From contig NZ_JAFFIX010000028.1 of NCBI RefSeq assembly GCF_016916835.1, forward strand, positions 1 to 64,000: a stretch of 64,000 nucleotides of DNA. Direction: 5' to 3'. Positions 27,510 through 36,457 of the stretch are shown here, in pieces (the stretch's first letter is position 1; each line of letters starts with the position of its first letter). Both the position numbers and the translations under genes were made by a program. The notes below the pieces were generated by a model. That model worked only from the letters and a program-made list of their open reading frames with translations, was not told the origin of the DNA and ran no database searches. The stretch comes from Actinacidiphila bryophytorum (GTDB taxonomy: Bacteria; Actinomycetota; Actinomycetes; Streptomycetales; Streptomycetaceae).

Positions 27510-29300
27510 CTACTTGCGGAAGCCGAGGTCGGCGTAGGACGGAGTCTGGAAGCCGAATGCGCCGGCGTTGGCGACCGTGGTGCGGAGGGCGACGACGGCC
27601 GGGCGCTGGTAGAGGGGGATCGAGCCGGCGGCAGCCCAGATGCGGGCGTCGGCCTGGGCCGTCAGTGAGCGCGCGGTGGACGCGTCCAGCTCACTGCCCG
27701 CGCGGTCGAGCAGCTGGTCGATCTGGTCGGTCCCGACCCGCGTGTAGTTCTGCGCGACGGTCAGCGAACCGTCGGGCGCCGGCACGGGCTTGGCGTAGAT
27801 CGGCGTGTCGTCGGTGGCCGGGTAGGCGGTGCCGGGCCAGGAGTAGAGCGCCAGGTCGAAGTCGCCGGCGGCGATGTGGTCCTGGAAGTAGCTGGCCCCG
27901 TCGACCTTGGTGATCTCCGTGCGGATGCCGATCGCGGAGAGCATCTTGGCGATGCGCGTGCCGACGTCGTCCAGGGTGGGCGAGTCCGCGGGGAGCACGA
28001 AGCGCAGGCTGAGCTGCTTGTTGCTCTTGGTCACGGCCCGGCTGGGCTCGACGACGGTGAGCGCGCCTGAGGCGGCACTGCGGCCGGGTCCCGCCGCCTG
28101 GTCCCCGGCCTTGGCGGTGGACTGCTTCCAGCCGGCGTCGGCGAGCAGCGCCTGCGCCTGCTGGAGGTCGGTGGCGCCGAGCGCGGAGCTGTGGTCGGCG
28201 TAACCGTCCTGCGAGGGGAGGACGAGGTGGTTGCCGAGCGCCACGGCGGGCAGGCCGAGCGGTTTGAGCACCGCGGTGGCAATGGCCTTGCGGTCGATGG
28301 CGCGGGCGACGGCGTGCCGTACCCGTTCGTCGGCGAGCGGCCCGGCGCTGCCGTTGAGGGCGAGTTGCGCGTAGGCGGCGTCGGGGGCCTTGCGTACGGC
28401 CAGGCCCCTGGTCTTCTTGACGGTGGCGAGCGCGTCCGGGTCGATGTCGGCGAGGTCGAGGGTGCCGGCGGCGAGCGCGGCGGCCCGTTTGGTGCGGGGT
28501 ACCGCGGTCAGGACGAGCTGGTCGAGTTTGGCGGGCTGCCCCCACCAGGTGGGGTTGCGCACCAGCGTGACCGTACCGGCCTTGGTGTCGACGCCCTTGA
28601 CGGCGAAGGGTCCCGCGACGACGGGCAGTGCGGTGCGGGCGCCGTCGTTGAAGGCGTCGGGGGTGCCGGTGACGGACTTGGGGTAGAGCGGGCTGAACAG
28701 CGAGCGCCAGTCGGCGTAGGGGGTGCTGAAGGTGACCTCGACGTGCTGCGCGTCGGCGCCCTGCTTGACGGAGGCGATCCGGTCGTACCCGGCGTTGCGC
28801 GAGGTCCAGAAGGCGGAGTTCTTGCCGCTGAGCGCGTTCCACTGGGCGGCGAAGTCGGCGGCGCCGACGGCCCGCCCGTCGCTCCACTTGGCCTGCGGGT
28901 TCAGCTCGTAGGTGACGACCTGGCGCGGCTCCGTCTCGCTGACCTCGGCTTTCTTGAGGAAGTCGGTGTCGGCGTGCGGTTTGCCGTGGCCGTCGAGCCG
29001 GAACATGGCGGGCAGTGTGGCGCCGGCGACGGTGGCGGTGTCAACGTCCGCGTCGGCCTGGAAGGCGTTGAGGGTGCGCGGCACCTCGTCGGTGGCCCAG
29101 TGCAGGGTGCCGCCGTCCTTGACGCCCGCCCTGGCGACGGTGGCGATGTCGGTGCCCGCGGTGCCGGCGGCGTGGTTGCCGCCGCCGGAGGAGCAGGCGG
29201 TGAGGGTGAGGGTGGCGCCGGCGGTGAGCGCCACGGCGATACGCACCGCGCGCGCCCGGGGCGCCGGGGTGACAGCGGTCGGGTACGCACTGCGGTTCAT
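27510..29300 (-). CDS. Orphan ABC-transporter substrate-binding lipoprotein, SBP family 5
   Basis: A 596-residue family-5 binding protein. It starts at ATG 29300 (MNRSAYPTAVTPAPRARAVR) with GGAGGAG at ideal spacing. The frame is open further upstream but that part does not read as a signal sequence. A hydrophobic stretch and lipobox (LTLTACSSGGG) predict a lipoprotein. Family features include GGTLHWATDEVP near the mature N-terminus and a periplasmic-type SBP fold. No permease or ATPase gene is adjacent, so it must share a transporter elsewhere (perhaps the nearby peptide systems) or act in sensing. It is clearly more distant from the three operon-encoded binding proteins than copies 1 and 2 are from each other. 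Confidence 0.88.
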   Translation of the reverse strand: MNRSAYPTAVTPAPRARAVRIAVALTAGATLTLTACSSGGGNHAAGTAGTDIATVARAGVKDGGTLHWATDEVPRTLNAFQADADVDTATVAGATLPAMFRLDGHGKPHADTDFLKKAEVSETEPRQVVTYELNPQAKWSDGRAVGAADFAAQWNALSGKNSAFWTSRNAGYDRIASVKQGADAQHVEVTFSTPYADWRSLFSPLYPKSVTGTPDAFNDGARTALPVVAGPFAVKGVDTKAGTVTLVRNPTWWGQPAKLDQLVLTAVPRTKRAAALAAGTLDLADIDPDALATVKKTRGLAVRKAPDAAYAQLALNGSAGPLADERVRHAVARAIDRKAIATAVLKPLGLPAVALGNHLVLPSQDGYADHSSALGATDLQQAQALLADAGWKQSTAKAGDQAAGPGRSAASGALTVVEPSRAVTKSNKQLSLRFVLPADSPTLDDVGTRIAKMLSAIGIRTEITKVDGASYFQDHIAAGDFDLALYSWPGTAYPATDDTPIYAKPVPAPDGSLTVAQNYTRVGTDQIDQLLDRAGSELDASTARSLTAQADARIWAAAGSIPLYQRPAVVALRTTVANAGAFGFQTPSYADLGFRK

Positions 29301-29647
29301 GTGGTCGCTCCTCCGCGGCCCGGGCGGCCGGCCGGAGGCTCGGCATACGCCGGGGACATACTCATCTGGTCGGATGGGCCGTTTTACCGGTGGTCCGGTT
29401 AATCGCACCCCCACTCCAGACGACACCGCGGGCGGTGCGGTCCCGACCCGCCGAGGTGCCCGGCGCACTCCACCCGTCCGGCCCACTGCCGTACCCGCGC
29501 CGGGGCGCGGCCCGGGGGCGCCGTCCTATACCCCGCCCGCGGTATTCCGTGCAGCCGTCTTCACAAGCCGCGGTGTGACGCGCAACACTCGCATCCGCAG
29601 CACCGCCCCGTACTGCGTTCCACGGCGGCAGATGGTGAGGACTCCCC
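29301..29647. other. Divergent intergenic region, no gene seen
   Basis: This lies between the divergent binding-protein gene and the small gene at 29648. It contains a small dyad ACCGG-TGGT-CCGGT (29385-29398) and a TATACC hexamer near 29527, but no -35 partner that convinces me. It presumably holds promoters for both flanking genes. Confidence 0.35.
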
Positions 29648-29935
29648 ATGTCCCTGCACGACGACCTGACGTCGGTCCAGCGCCGGCTCGACGACCTGAT
29701 GCGCTGCGTGGCCCGCCTCGACGAGCACAGCGGCGACACCCTCGACATGCGCCGGGTGCGCAGCGCCGCGGCCCACCTGCGGGACAGCCTCGCGCTGCTG
29801 CAGGACTCGGCGCCCGCGGACGCGGGGAAGCGGCCGGTCGAGATGGTCACCGTCCCCGACGCGCCCTACGACCGCGGGCTGTGGGCGGACGCCGAGGACG
29901 AGGGGCTCGGCTCGCCGCACCGGCACGCGCCGTAA
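29648..29935 (+). CDS. Conserved-type 95-aa soluble protein of unknown function
   Basis: Starts MSLHDDLTSVQRRLDDLMRC at an ATG with GAGGA 7-8 bases upstream. The first 60 residues look like a charged amphipathic helical hairpin (RRLDDLMRCVARLDEHSGD, then RRVRSAAAHLRDSLALLQ). The tail VPDAPYDRGLWADAEDEG is acidic. There is no membrane segment or known catalytic motif. It lies 83 bases upstream of sdhC on the same strand and may be co-transcribed with the sdh genes. A regulatory or structural role is possible but unproven. Confidence 0.7.
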   Translation: MSLHDDLTSVQRRLDDLMRCVARLDEHSGDTLDMRRVRSAAAHLRDSLALLQDSAPADAGKRPVEMVTVPDAPYDRGLWADAEDEGLGSPHRHAP

Positions 29936-30017
29936 CCGCGCGCCGCCCCGCCGCGCACCCCTGGTGCGCGGCGGACCCGTCGCGCGCCCCCCGGTCCTTT
30001 CCCGTACGGAGTCCTCC

Positions 30018-30842
30018 TTGGCCACCGGAACCACTCCCACCACCCCTGCCGCCCGCGGTGTCATGACACCCGGGCGGGCCGCGATCTCCGCCCGGCACCT
30101 GCGGACCGACCGGTGGTGGCTCTCACCGCTGGTCACCGCGGTCGCCCTGACGATCTTCATCATCTACGCGACCTGGCGTGCCTTCGCCAACGGCGACTAC
30201 TACTCCACGCCCTACGTGTCGCCGCTGTACTCGCCGTGCCTCGCCTCGAACTGCACGCCGATGGACGGCGGCGCCGACTGGCACCTGTTCGGCTCGTGGT
30301 GGGGGCTGTCGCCCGCGCTGCTGGTGCTGGTCTTCCCGCTGGGCTTCCGGCTGACCTGCTACTACTACCGCAAGGCCTACTACCGCGGCTTCTGGGCGTC
30401 GCCGCCGGCCTGCGCGGTCGCCGAGCCGCACGCGAAGTACACCGGCGAGACCCGCTTCCCGCTGGTGATGCAGAACGTCCACCGGTACTTCTTCTACCTG
30501 GCCCTGCCGGTCGCCGGGATCCTGACCTACGACGTGGTGCTCGCCTTCCGCGACGAGAGCGGCGCCTGGGGCCACGCGGGCCTCGGCACCCTGGTCCTGC
30601 TGCTGAACATCGTGCTGATCTGGGCGTACACCCTGTCCTGCCACTCCTGCCGGCACATCATCGGCGGCAAGCTCCGGCACTTCTCCGCCCACCCGGTGCG
30701 CTACCGGCTGTGGGGCTGGGTGGGCGCGCTCAACGGCCGCCACATGCTGCTGGCCTGGTCCTCGCTGATCAGCGTCGGGGTCGCCGACCTCTATGTGTAC
30801 CTGGTGGCCAGCGGCGCATTCGACGATCCGAGGTTCTTCTGA
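30018..30842 (+). CDS. sdhC: Succinate dehydrogenase membrane-anchor subunit, mycobacterial Sdh1 type
   Basis: A 274-residue protein with five predicted membrane helices, the size of the single large anchor of mycobacterial Sdh1 (Rv0249c type) and unlike the two small SdhC/SdhD anchors of proteobacteria. TTG at 30018 is preferred because GGAG lies six bases upstream. An internal ATG at 30063 is the alternative. Visible Cys/His sites are PCLASNCTP in the first loop and C208-H-S-C-R-H213 at the end of a membrane helix. The mycobacterial Sdh1 anchor is reported to hold a membrane Rieske-type cluster, so CHSCRH is a candidate ligand set. It should pass electrons from SdhB to menaquinone. Its stop lies 1 base before the sdhA start. 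Confidence 0.88.
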   Translation: MATGTTPTTPAARGVMTPGRAAISARHLRTDRWWLSPLVTAVALTIFIIYATWRAFANGDYYSTPYVSPLYSPCLASNCTPMDGGADWHLFGSWWGLSPALLVLVFPLGFRLTCYYYRKAYYRGFWASPPACAVAEPHAKYTGETRFPLVMQNVHRYFFYLALPVAGILTYDVVLAFRDESGAWGHAGLGTLVLLLNIVLIWAYTLSCHSCRHIIGGKLRHFSAHPVRYRLWGWVGALNGRHMLLAWSSLISVGVADLYVYLVASGAFDDPRFF

Positions 30843-30843
30843 G

Positions 30844-32835
30844 ATGACACAAGTGGAACGGCACGCGTACGACGTGGTCGTGGTCGGCGCGGGCGGCGCG
30901 GGGCTGCGGGCGGCGATCGAGGCCAGGGAGCGCGGCATGCGCACCGCCGTGATCTGCAAGTCGCTCTTCGGCAAGGCGCACACGGTGATGGCCGAGGGCG
31001 GCATCGCGGCGAGCATGGGCAACGTCAACTCGCACGACAACTGGCAGGTGCACTTCCGCGACACCATGCGCGGCGGGAAGTTCCTCAACCAGTGGCGGAT
31101 GGCCGAGCTGCACGCCAAGGAGGCCCCCGACCGGGTGTGGGAGCTGGAGACCTGGGGCGCGCTGTTCGACCGCACCGCCGACGGCCGCATATCGCAGCGC
31201 AACTTCGGCGGCCACGAGTACCCGCGGCTCGCGCACGTCGGCGACCGCACCGGCCTCGAACTGATCCGCACCCTGCAGCAGAAGATCGTCTCGCTGCAGC
31301 AGGAGGACCACGCCGAGACCGGCGACTACGAGGCCAGGCTGAAGGTCTTCCAGGAGTGCACGGTCACCCGGGTGCTCAAGGACGACGAGCGAAGCGAGAT
31401 GGGGGCACCCCCCGACCGAAGGTCCGGGGGGAAGGTGGCCGGGGTCTTCGGGTACGTCCGCGAGTCGGGCCGGCTGTTCGTGATCGACGCGCCCGCCGTG
31501 GTGCTGGCCACCGGCGGCATCGGCAAGTCGTTCAAGGTGACGTCGAACTCCTGGGAGTACACCGGCGACGGGCACGCGCTGGCGCTGCTGGCCGGGGCGC
31601 CGCTGATCAACATGGAGTTCATCCAGTTCCACCCCACGGGCATGGTCTGGCCGCCGTCGGTCAAGGGCATCCTGGTGACCGAGTCGGTGCGCGGCGACGG
31701 CGGTGTGCTGCGCAACAGCGACGGCGAGCGGTTCATGTTCGGCTACGTCCCCGACGTCTTCAAGGAGAAGTACGCGCAGAGCGAGGAGGAAGCCGACGGC
31801 TGGTACACCGACCCGGACAACCACCGCAGGCCCCCCGAGCTGCTGCCCCGGGACGAGGTGGCCCGGGCGATCAACTCCGAGGTCAAGGCCGGCCGCGGCA
31901 CCCCGCACGGCGGGGTCTACCTGGACGTGTCGACCCGGCTGCCCGCCGAGGAGATCAGGCGCCGGCTGCCGTCGATGCACCACCAGTTCAAGGAGCTGGC
32001 CGACGTCGACATCACCGCCGAGGCGATGGAGGTCGGCCCGACCTGCCACTACATGATGGGCGGCGTCGACGTGGAGCCGGACACCGCGGCGGCCCGCGGG
32101 GTGCCGGGGCTGTTCGCGGCCGGCGAGGTGGCCGGCGGCATGCACGGCTCCAACCGGCTCGGCGGCAACTCGCTGTCCGACCTGCTGGTCTTCGGCCGCA
32201 GGGCGGGGCTCTTCGCGGCCGAGTACGCCGCCGGGCTCGGCGAGCAGCGGCCCGCGGCGTCCGAGGAGCAGATCGACGCGGCGGCGGCCGAGGCGCTGCG
32301 CCCCTTCGGGGCCGAGGAGCCGGCGGAGTCGGCGGAGTCCGCGCAGGAGGGCGCCGCGGAGAACCCGTACACCCTGCACCAGGAGCTGCAGCAGGTGATG
32401 AACGACCTGGTCGGCATCATCAGGCGCGGCCCGGAGATGGAGCAGGCGCTGGAGCGGCTCGGCGTGCTGCGGGAGCGGTCGCGGCGGGTGGCGGTGGAGG
32501 GGCACCGGCAGTTCAACCCGGGCTGGCACCTGGCCGTGGACCTGCGCAACATGCTGCTGGTCAGCGAGTGCGTGGCCCGCGCGGCCCTGGAGCGCACCGA
32601 GAGCCGCGGCGGCCACACCCGCGACGACCACCCGGGCATGGACCGCGACTGGCGCAAGGTCAACCTGGTGTGCGAACTGACCGACGAGGCGCAGGGCGGG
32701 GGCGCGGACGGCGGCAAGCAGGCGCTGATCGGGCTGCGGCAGCGTCCGATGGACCCGATACGGGCCGACCTGCTGGCCCTCTTCGAGCGGGAAGAGCTGC
32801 TGAAATACCTGACGGACGAGGAGCTTGACCGGTGA
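30844..32835 (+). CDS. sdhA: Succinate dehydrogenase flavoprotein subunit
   Basis: A 663-residue flavoprotein. The dinucleotide fold VVVGAGGAGLRAA is at residues 11-23, followed by the flavinylation region GKAHTVMAEGGIAA. Catalytic-site motifs include FHPTGM and the conserved HGSNRLGGNSL. It oxidises succinate to fumarate on the cytoplasmic face of the membrane. Length and sequence fit the Sdh1-type flavoprotein (Rv0248c class). Residues 182-196 (ERSEMGAPPDRRSGG) are an odd Pro/Gly/Arg insert encoded by a palindromic repeat that keeps the frame; relatives are expected to go from the preceding Asp directly to GKVAG. The gene starts 1 base after sdhC and overlaps sdhB by 4 bases. Confidence 0.94.
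   Translation: MTQVERHAYDVVVVGAGGAGLRAAIEARERGMRTAVICKSLFGKAHTVMAEGGIAASMGNVNSHDNWQVHFRDTMRGGKFLNQWRMAELHAKEAPDRVWELETWGALFDRTADGRISQRNFGGHEYPRLAHVGDRTGLELIRTLQQKIVSLQQEDHAETGDYEARLKVFQECTVTRVLKDDERSEMGAPPDRRSGGKVAGVFGYVRESGRLFVIDAPAVVLATGGIGKSFKVTSNSWEYTGDGHALALLAGAPLINMEFIQFHPTGMVWPPSVKGILVTESVRGDGGVLRNSDGERFMFGYVPDVFKEKYAQSEEEADGWYTDPDNHRRPPELLPRDEVARAINSEVKAGRGTPHGGVYLDVSTRLPAEEIRRRLPSMHHQFKELADVDITAEAMEVGPTCHYMMGGVDVEPDTAAARGVPGLFAAGEVAGGMHGSNRLGGNSLSDLLVFGRRAGLFAAEYAAGLGEQRPAASEEQIDAAAAEALRPFGAEEPAESAESAQEGAAENPYTLHQELQQVMNDLVGIIRRGPEMEQALERLGVLRERSRRVAVEGHRQFNPGWHLAVDLRNMLLVSECVARAALERTESRGGHTRDDHPGMDRDWRKVNLVCELTDEAQGGGADGGKQALIGLRQRPMDPIRADLLALFEREELLKYLTDEELDR
31385..31432. repeat. 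Palindromic interspersed repeat inserted in frame in sdhA
   Basis: The DNA around ACGAGCGAAGCGAGATGGGG leads into a hairpin with arms 31408-31417 (CCCCCCGACC) and 31421-31431, one bulged base, and loop GAA. The motif GAGCGAAGCGAG plus a C-run/G-run dyad is one I recall between genes in streptomycetes. Here it lies inside a conserved enzyme gene and encodes about 13-15 residues without breaking the frame. Confidence 0.65.
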
Positions 32836-33599
32836 CCCACACAGCGCACTTCAAGGTCTGGCGGGGCGACACCGACGGCGGTGACCTGCAGGACTACGAG
32901 GTCGAGGTGAACGACGGCGAGGTCGTCCTCGACATCATCCACAGGCTGCAGGCCACCCAGGTCGCCGACCTGGCGGTCCGCTGGAACTGCAAGGCCGGCA
33001 AGTGCGGGTCGTGCAGCGCGGAGGTCAACGGGCGGCCGCGGCTGATGTGCATGACCCGGATGTCGGTCTTCGAGCCGGACGAGACGGTCACCGTCACCCC
33101 GCTGCGGACCTTCCCGGTGATCCGCGACCTGGTCACCGACGTGTCCTTCAACTACGACAAGGCCCGCCAGGTGCCGGCCTTCGTCCCGCCGAAGGGCGTG
33201 CCGGCCGGCGAGTACCGCATGCAGCAGGTCGACGTGGAGCGCTCGCAGGAGTTCCGCAAGTGCATCGAGTGCTTCCTGTGCCAGGACACCTGCCACGTGG
33301 TCCGCGACCACGAGGAGAACAAGACATCCTTCGCGGGCCCGCGCTTCCTGATGCGGATCGCCGAGCTGGACATGCACCCGCTGGACGCGGCGGCCGACCA
33401 GGGCCTGGTGCGGTCCGCGTCCGCGCAGGAGGACCACGGCCTGGGCTACTGCAACATCACCAAGTGCTGCACCGAGATCTGCCCCGAGCACATCCAGATC
33501 ACCGACAACGCGCTGATCCCGCTCAAGGAGCGGGCCATCGACCGTAAGTACGACCCGCTGGTGTGGCTGGGCAGCAAGATCAGGCGCCGCCAGGACTAG
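32832..33599 (+). CDS. sdhB: Succinate dehydrogenase iron-sulfur subunit
   Basis: A 255-residue subunit with three clusters. The N-terminal plant-type [2Fe-2S] motif is CKAGKCGSC plus a later Cys in LMCM. The C-terminal ferredoxin-like domain has CIECFLCQDTC and CNITKCCTEICPEH, which ligate the [4Fe-4S] and [3Fe-4S] clusters. The GTG start at 32832 overlaps the sdhA stop (GTGA), so the two are coupled. It carries electrons from FAD to the membrane anchor. Length and motif spacing fit the Rv0247c class. Confidence 0.95.
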   Translation: MTHTAHFKVWRGDTDGGDLQDYEVEVNDGEVVLDIIHRLQATQVADLAVRWNCKAGKCGSCSAEVNGRPRLMCMTRMSVFEPDETVTVTPLRTFPVIRDLVTDVSFNYDKARQVPAFVPPKGVPAGEYRMQQVDVERSQEFRKCIECFLCQDTCHVVRDHEENKTSFAGPRFLMRIAELDMHPLDAAADQGLVRSASAQEDHGLGYCNITKCCTEICPEHIQITDNALIPLKERAIDRKYDPLVWLGSKIRRRQD

Positions 33600-33656
33600 G
33601 ACCGGGGGACCGGCCCCGGTCGTCACCGGAGCCGGTTCGCGGTGCCGCACGGCGGC

Positions 33657-33692
33657 GGTACGGCCCGGGGGCCGCCACTCCCGGGCCGTACC
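33657..33692 (+). terminator. sdh operon terminator
   Basis: A perfect 13-bp stem (GGTACGGCCCGGG at 33657-33669, with 33680-33692) around a 10-base loop, about 58 bases after the sdhB stop. A second dyad (ACCGGGG/CCCCGGT) lies between the stop and this hairpin. Confidence 0.8.
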
Positions 33693-33826
33693 GCTGGGCA
33701 GGCCCGCACGGTGCCCGGCCGCGTACGACCGGGCGCCGCACATAAGTCGCGTACCGCACATCCCGCACATAGCCTCCGATCACAGCCACGCGGTGGAGAC
33801 GTGGCGCGGGCGAAGGGCGCGGGCGC

Positions 33827-36457
33827 ATGAGGCGGCGAGTCCCACGGTGGTGCGCGGCGCTGGGTGCGCTCGCCCTCGCGGTGCTGCTCCCGCAGCCGGG
33901 CCAGGCGGCGGCCGACGACCCGATCACGCTGAGCACCGACGGCCCGATCACCGACCGGGTCGGCGCGCTCCAGGGCCGCACCGCCGAGGTCACCACCGCG
34001 CTGAACCGCCTCGACGACGCCCGGCACCTCCAGCTCTTCGTCGCCTACGTCAACGGCTTCTCCGGGCGCAGCCCGCAGGACTGGGCCAATGCCACGGCGA
34101 CCAGGAGCGGTCTCGGCCGGCAGGACATCCTGCTGGCCGTCGCCACCCACGACCGGCAGTACGCGGTCTCCGCCGACCAGGACTCCGGTCTCACCCAGGC
34201 CCAGCTGGACGAGGTCAGCTCCACGGCGATCGAACCCGCGCTCCGGCAGAACGACTGGGCCGGGGCCGCGGTGGGCGCCGCCAACGGCTACGACGCGGTG
34301 CTCGGCGGGCGCCCGGTCACCGCGCCCGCCATCACCCCGGGCACCGCGGACCCCGGCGGCGGCACCGCCGCCTCCAACGGTGCCGCCGACCTGTGGATCC
34401 CGGTCGGCGTCGTCGCCGCGGCGGGCCTGGTCGTGCTGTACGCGGTACGCCGCCGCCGCGCCGCCGCCGCTGACGGGGCCGCGCAGCCCGCGGGGCCGGG
34501 ACCGGGTCCCGGCGGGCGCCCCCGCAGGTACGCGCCCAGGCCGACACCGCTGCCCGAGCTGGACTCGCAGGCCAGGCAGCTGCTGGTGGCCACCGACGAC
34601 GCGGTGCGCACCAGCCGGGAGGACGTCGGCTTCGCGGCGGCGCAGTTCGGCGACGAGGCCGCCAAGCCCTTCGCCGAAGCTGTCGACTACGCCCACGGCG
34701 AGCTGACTGCCGCCTTCCGGCTGCGCCAGCAGCTGGACGACGCCTTCCCCGAGGACGACGCGACCAGGCGGCAGATGCTGGACGAGATCCTCTCCCGCTG
34801 CACCCAGGCCAACCGGCGCCTCGACGCGGAGTCCGAGGCCTTCGACCGGCTGCGCGCGATGGAGGCCAACGCCCCCCAGGTACTGGAGCAGGCCGAGGCG
34901 AAGGCCGCCGCCCTGCCCGGCCGGATCGCCGCCGCCGAGACCACGCTCGCACCGCTGGCCGCCGCCTACGCCGACTCGGCCGTGCAGCCGGTCGCCGGGC
35001 ACCCGGCCGAGGCCAGGGACCGGCTGGAGTTCGCCCGGTCCAGCCTCGACCAGGCCAGGGCGGCGATCGGCACGGACCACGGCAGGGCCGCGGTCTTCGT
35101 CCGCGCGGCCGAGGGCGCACTCGACCAGGCCACCACACTGGCCGACTCCGTCACCCGCCGCGCCGACGAACTGCGCACGGCGGAGGAGGCACTGCGCACC
35201 GCCCTGACCGAGACCGCCGCCGACCTCGCGGAGGCCCACGCCCTCCTGAGCACGAACGCCGCCCCGGGCACGCGCCCGGACGGCGGCGCGACGGGCGCGA
35301 TCAGCGCGGATCCCGGCGGCACCGGCGCGGGTCCCGCCGGTGCTGCGGGCGCGGGCAGCACCGGCACGGGTCCAGGCGGCGGCCCTACGGGCGCGGGCAG
35401 CGCGGGGCCGGACGGGACCGGCGCGGGTCCAAGCGGTGGCCCTACGGGTGTCGGCAGCGCGGGGCCGGGCGGCGGCGTTACGGGCGCGGGCAGCGCGGTT
35501 CCACGCGGGACCGACGCGGGCAGCACTGACGGGGGTCCGGACGGTAACGCAGCGGATCCCGGCGGGGCTGCGGGTGCTGGCAGCACCGGCAGGAGTCCCG
35601 GCGGTGGCCCTGCGGGCGCGGGCAGCGCGGGGCCGGGCGGCGGCGCTGCCGACGCGGGCAGTACCGGCGCGGGTCCAAGCGGTGGCCCTACGGGCGTCGG
35701 CAGCGCGGGGCCGGGCGGCGGCGTTACGGGCGCGGGCAGTACCGGCGCGGGTCCCGGCGGCACCGGCGCGGGGTCGGGCGGGACCCGCGCGGGTCTTGGC
35801 GGGGGGTATGCGGAGCTGCGGGGGCGGGTGGCGCGGGCGGAGGCGGTGGTCGCGGATGTGCGGGGGGAGCTGGCCGGGGGGCGCTACGACCCGATCGCGG
35901 CGCTGCGGCGGGTGGAGGAGGCGGACGCGGGGCTGGACGAGGCGCTGACCGGGGTGCGGGAGCAGGAGGTGGGCGAGCAGCGGGCCCGCGGGCTGCTCGA
36001 CCAGGCGCTGCTGGCGGCCCGCAGCGAGGTCGCCGCGGCCCGTGACCTGATCACCACCCACCGGGGCGCGATCGGCAGCCAGGCGCGTACCCGCCTCGCC
36101 GAGGCCGAGCGCAGGCTGCAGCAGGCGCAGGCCGCGGCGCCCGGCGACGCCTCCGCCGCCCTGGCGCACGCCCAGGACGCCGACCGGCTGGCGCGCGACG
36201 CCCAGCGGCTGGCCCAGCAGGACGTCGGCGGTTTCGGGCGCAGCCCCTCCTACGGCCGCCCCGGCATGGGCGGGGCGGTGCTCGGCGGGATCATCCTCGG
36301 CGAGCTGTTCGGCGGCGGGCGCATGGGCCGCGGCGGCTTCGGAAGCCTGGGCGGCAGGCGCAGCCTGGGCGGGGGCGGCGGCTTCGGCGGCGCGGGTCCC
36401 GGCAGCTTCGGCGGCGGCCAGACGCGCGGCCGCATGGGCGGCGGCGGACGCTTCTAG
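33827..36457 (+). CDS. TPM-domain membrane protein with coiled coils and Gly-rich repeats
   Basis: An 876-residue protein. Residues 1-28 form a signal peptide (ALALAVLLPQPGQAAA), and about 35-160 form a TPM (Psb32/phosphatase-like) domain outside the membrane, with RSPQDWANATATRSGL and DILLAVATHDRQYAVS. One membrane helix lies near 185-207 (WIPVGVVAAAGLVVLYAV), followed by RRRR. Residues about 245-480 are a helical coiled-coil region, 485-655 a Gly/Ser/Ala/Thr repeat tract, 660-800 a second coiled coil, and the last 65 residues are Gly/Arg-rich. TPM proteins are often found near pspA, as here, suggesting an envelope-stress role (inference). The stop TAG lies within the CTAG flank of a MITE. 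Confidence 0.85.
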   Translation: MRRRVPRWCAALGALALAVLLPQPGQAAADDPITLSTDGPITDRVGALQGRTAEVTTALNRLDDARHLQLFVAYVNGFSGRSPQDWANATATRSGLGRQDILLAVATHDRQYAVSADQDSGLTQAQLDEVSSTAIEPALRQNDWAGAAVGAANGYDAVLGGRPVTAPAITPGTADPGGGTAASNGAADLWIPVGVVAAAGLVVLYAVRRRRAAAADGAAQPAGPGPGPGGRPRRYAPRPTPLPELDSQARQLLVATDDAVRTSREDVGFAAAQFGDEAAKPFAEAVDYAHGELTAAFRLRQQLDDAFPEDDATRRQMLDEILSRCTQANRRLDAESEAFDRLRAMEANAPQVLEQAEAKAAALPGRIAAAETTLAPLAAAYADSAVQPVAGHPAEARDRLEFARSSLDQARAAIGTDHGRAAVFVRAAEGALDQATTLADSVTRRADELRTAEEALRTALTETAADLAEAHALLSTNAAPGTRPDGGATGAISADPGGTGAGPAGAAGAGSTGTGPGGGPTGAGSAGPDGTGAGPSGGPTGVGSAGPGGGVTGAGSAVPRGTDAGSTDGGPDGNAADPGGAAGAGSTGRSPGGGPAGAGSAGPGGGAADAGSTGAGPSGGPTGVGSAGPGGGVTGAGSTGAGPGGTGAGSGGTRAGLGGGYAELRGRVARAEAVVADVRGELAGGRYDPIAALRRVEEADAGLDEALTGVREQEVGEQRARGLLDQALLAARSEVAAARDLITTHRGAIGSQARTRLAEAERRLQQAQAAAPGDASAALAHAQDADRLARDAQRLAQQDVGGFGRSPSYGRPGMGGAVLGGIILGELFGGGRMGRGGFGSLGGRRSLGGGGGFGGAGPGSFGGGQTRGRMGGGGRF
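35277..35810 (+). repeat. Expanded imperfect repeats encoding a Gly/Ser/Thr/Ala tract
   Basis: The DNA here is a mosaic of short units encoding variants of GAGS-(T/A)-GAGP-(S/G)-GGPTG. A segment of about 75 bp starting at 35417 recurs almost unchanged at 35663, exactly 246 bp (82 codons) later, so the tract seems to have grown by in-frame duplication. The encoded linker joins two coiled-coil regions. Confidence 0.8.
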
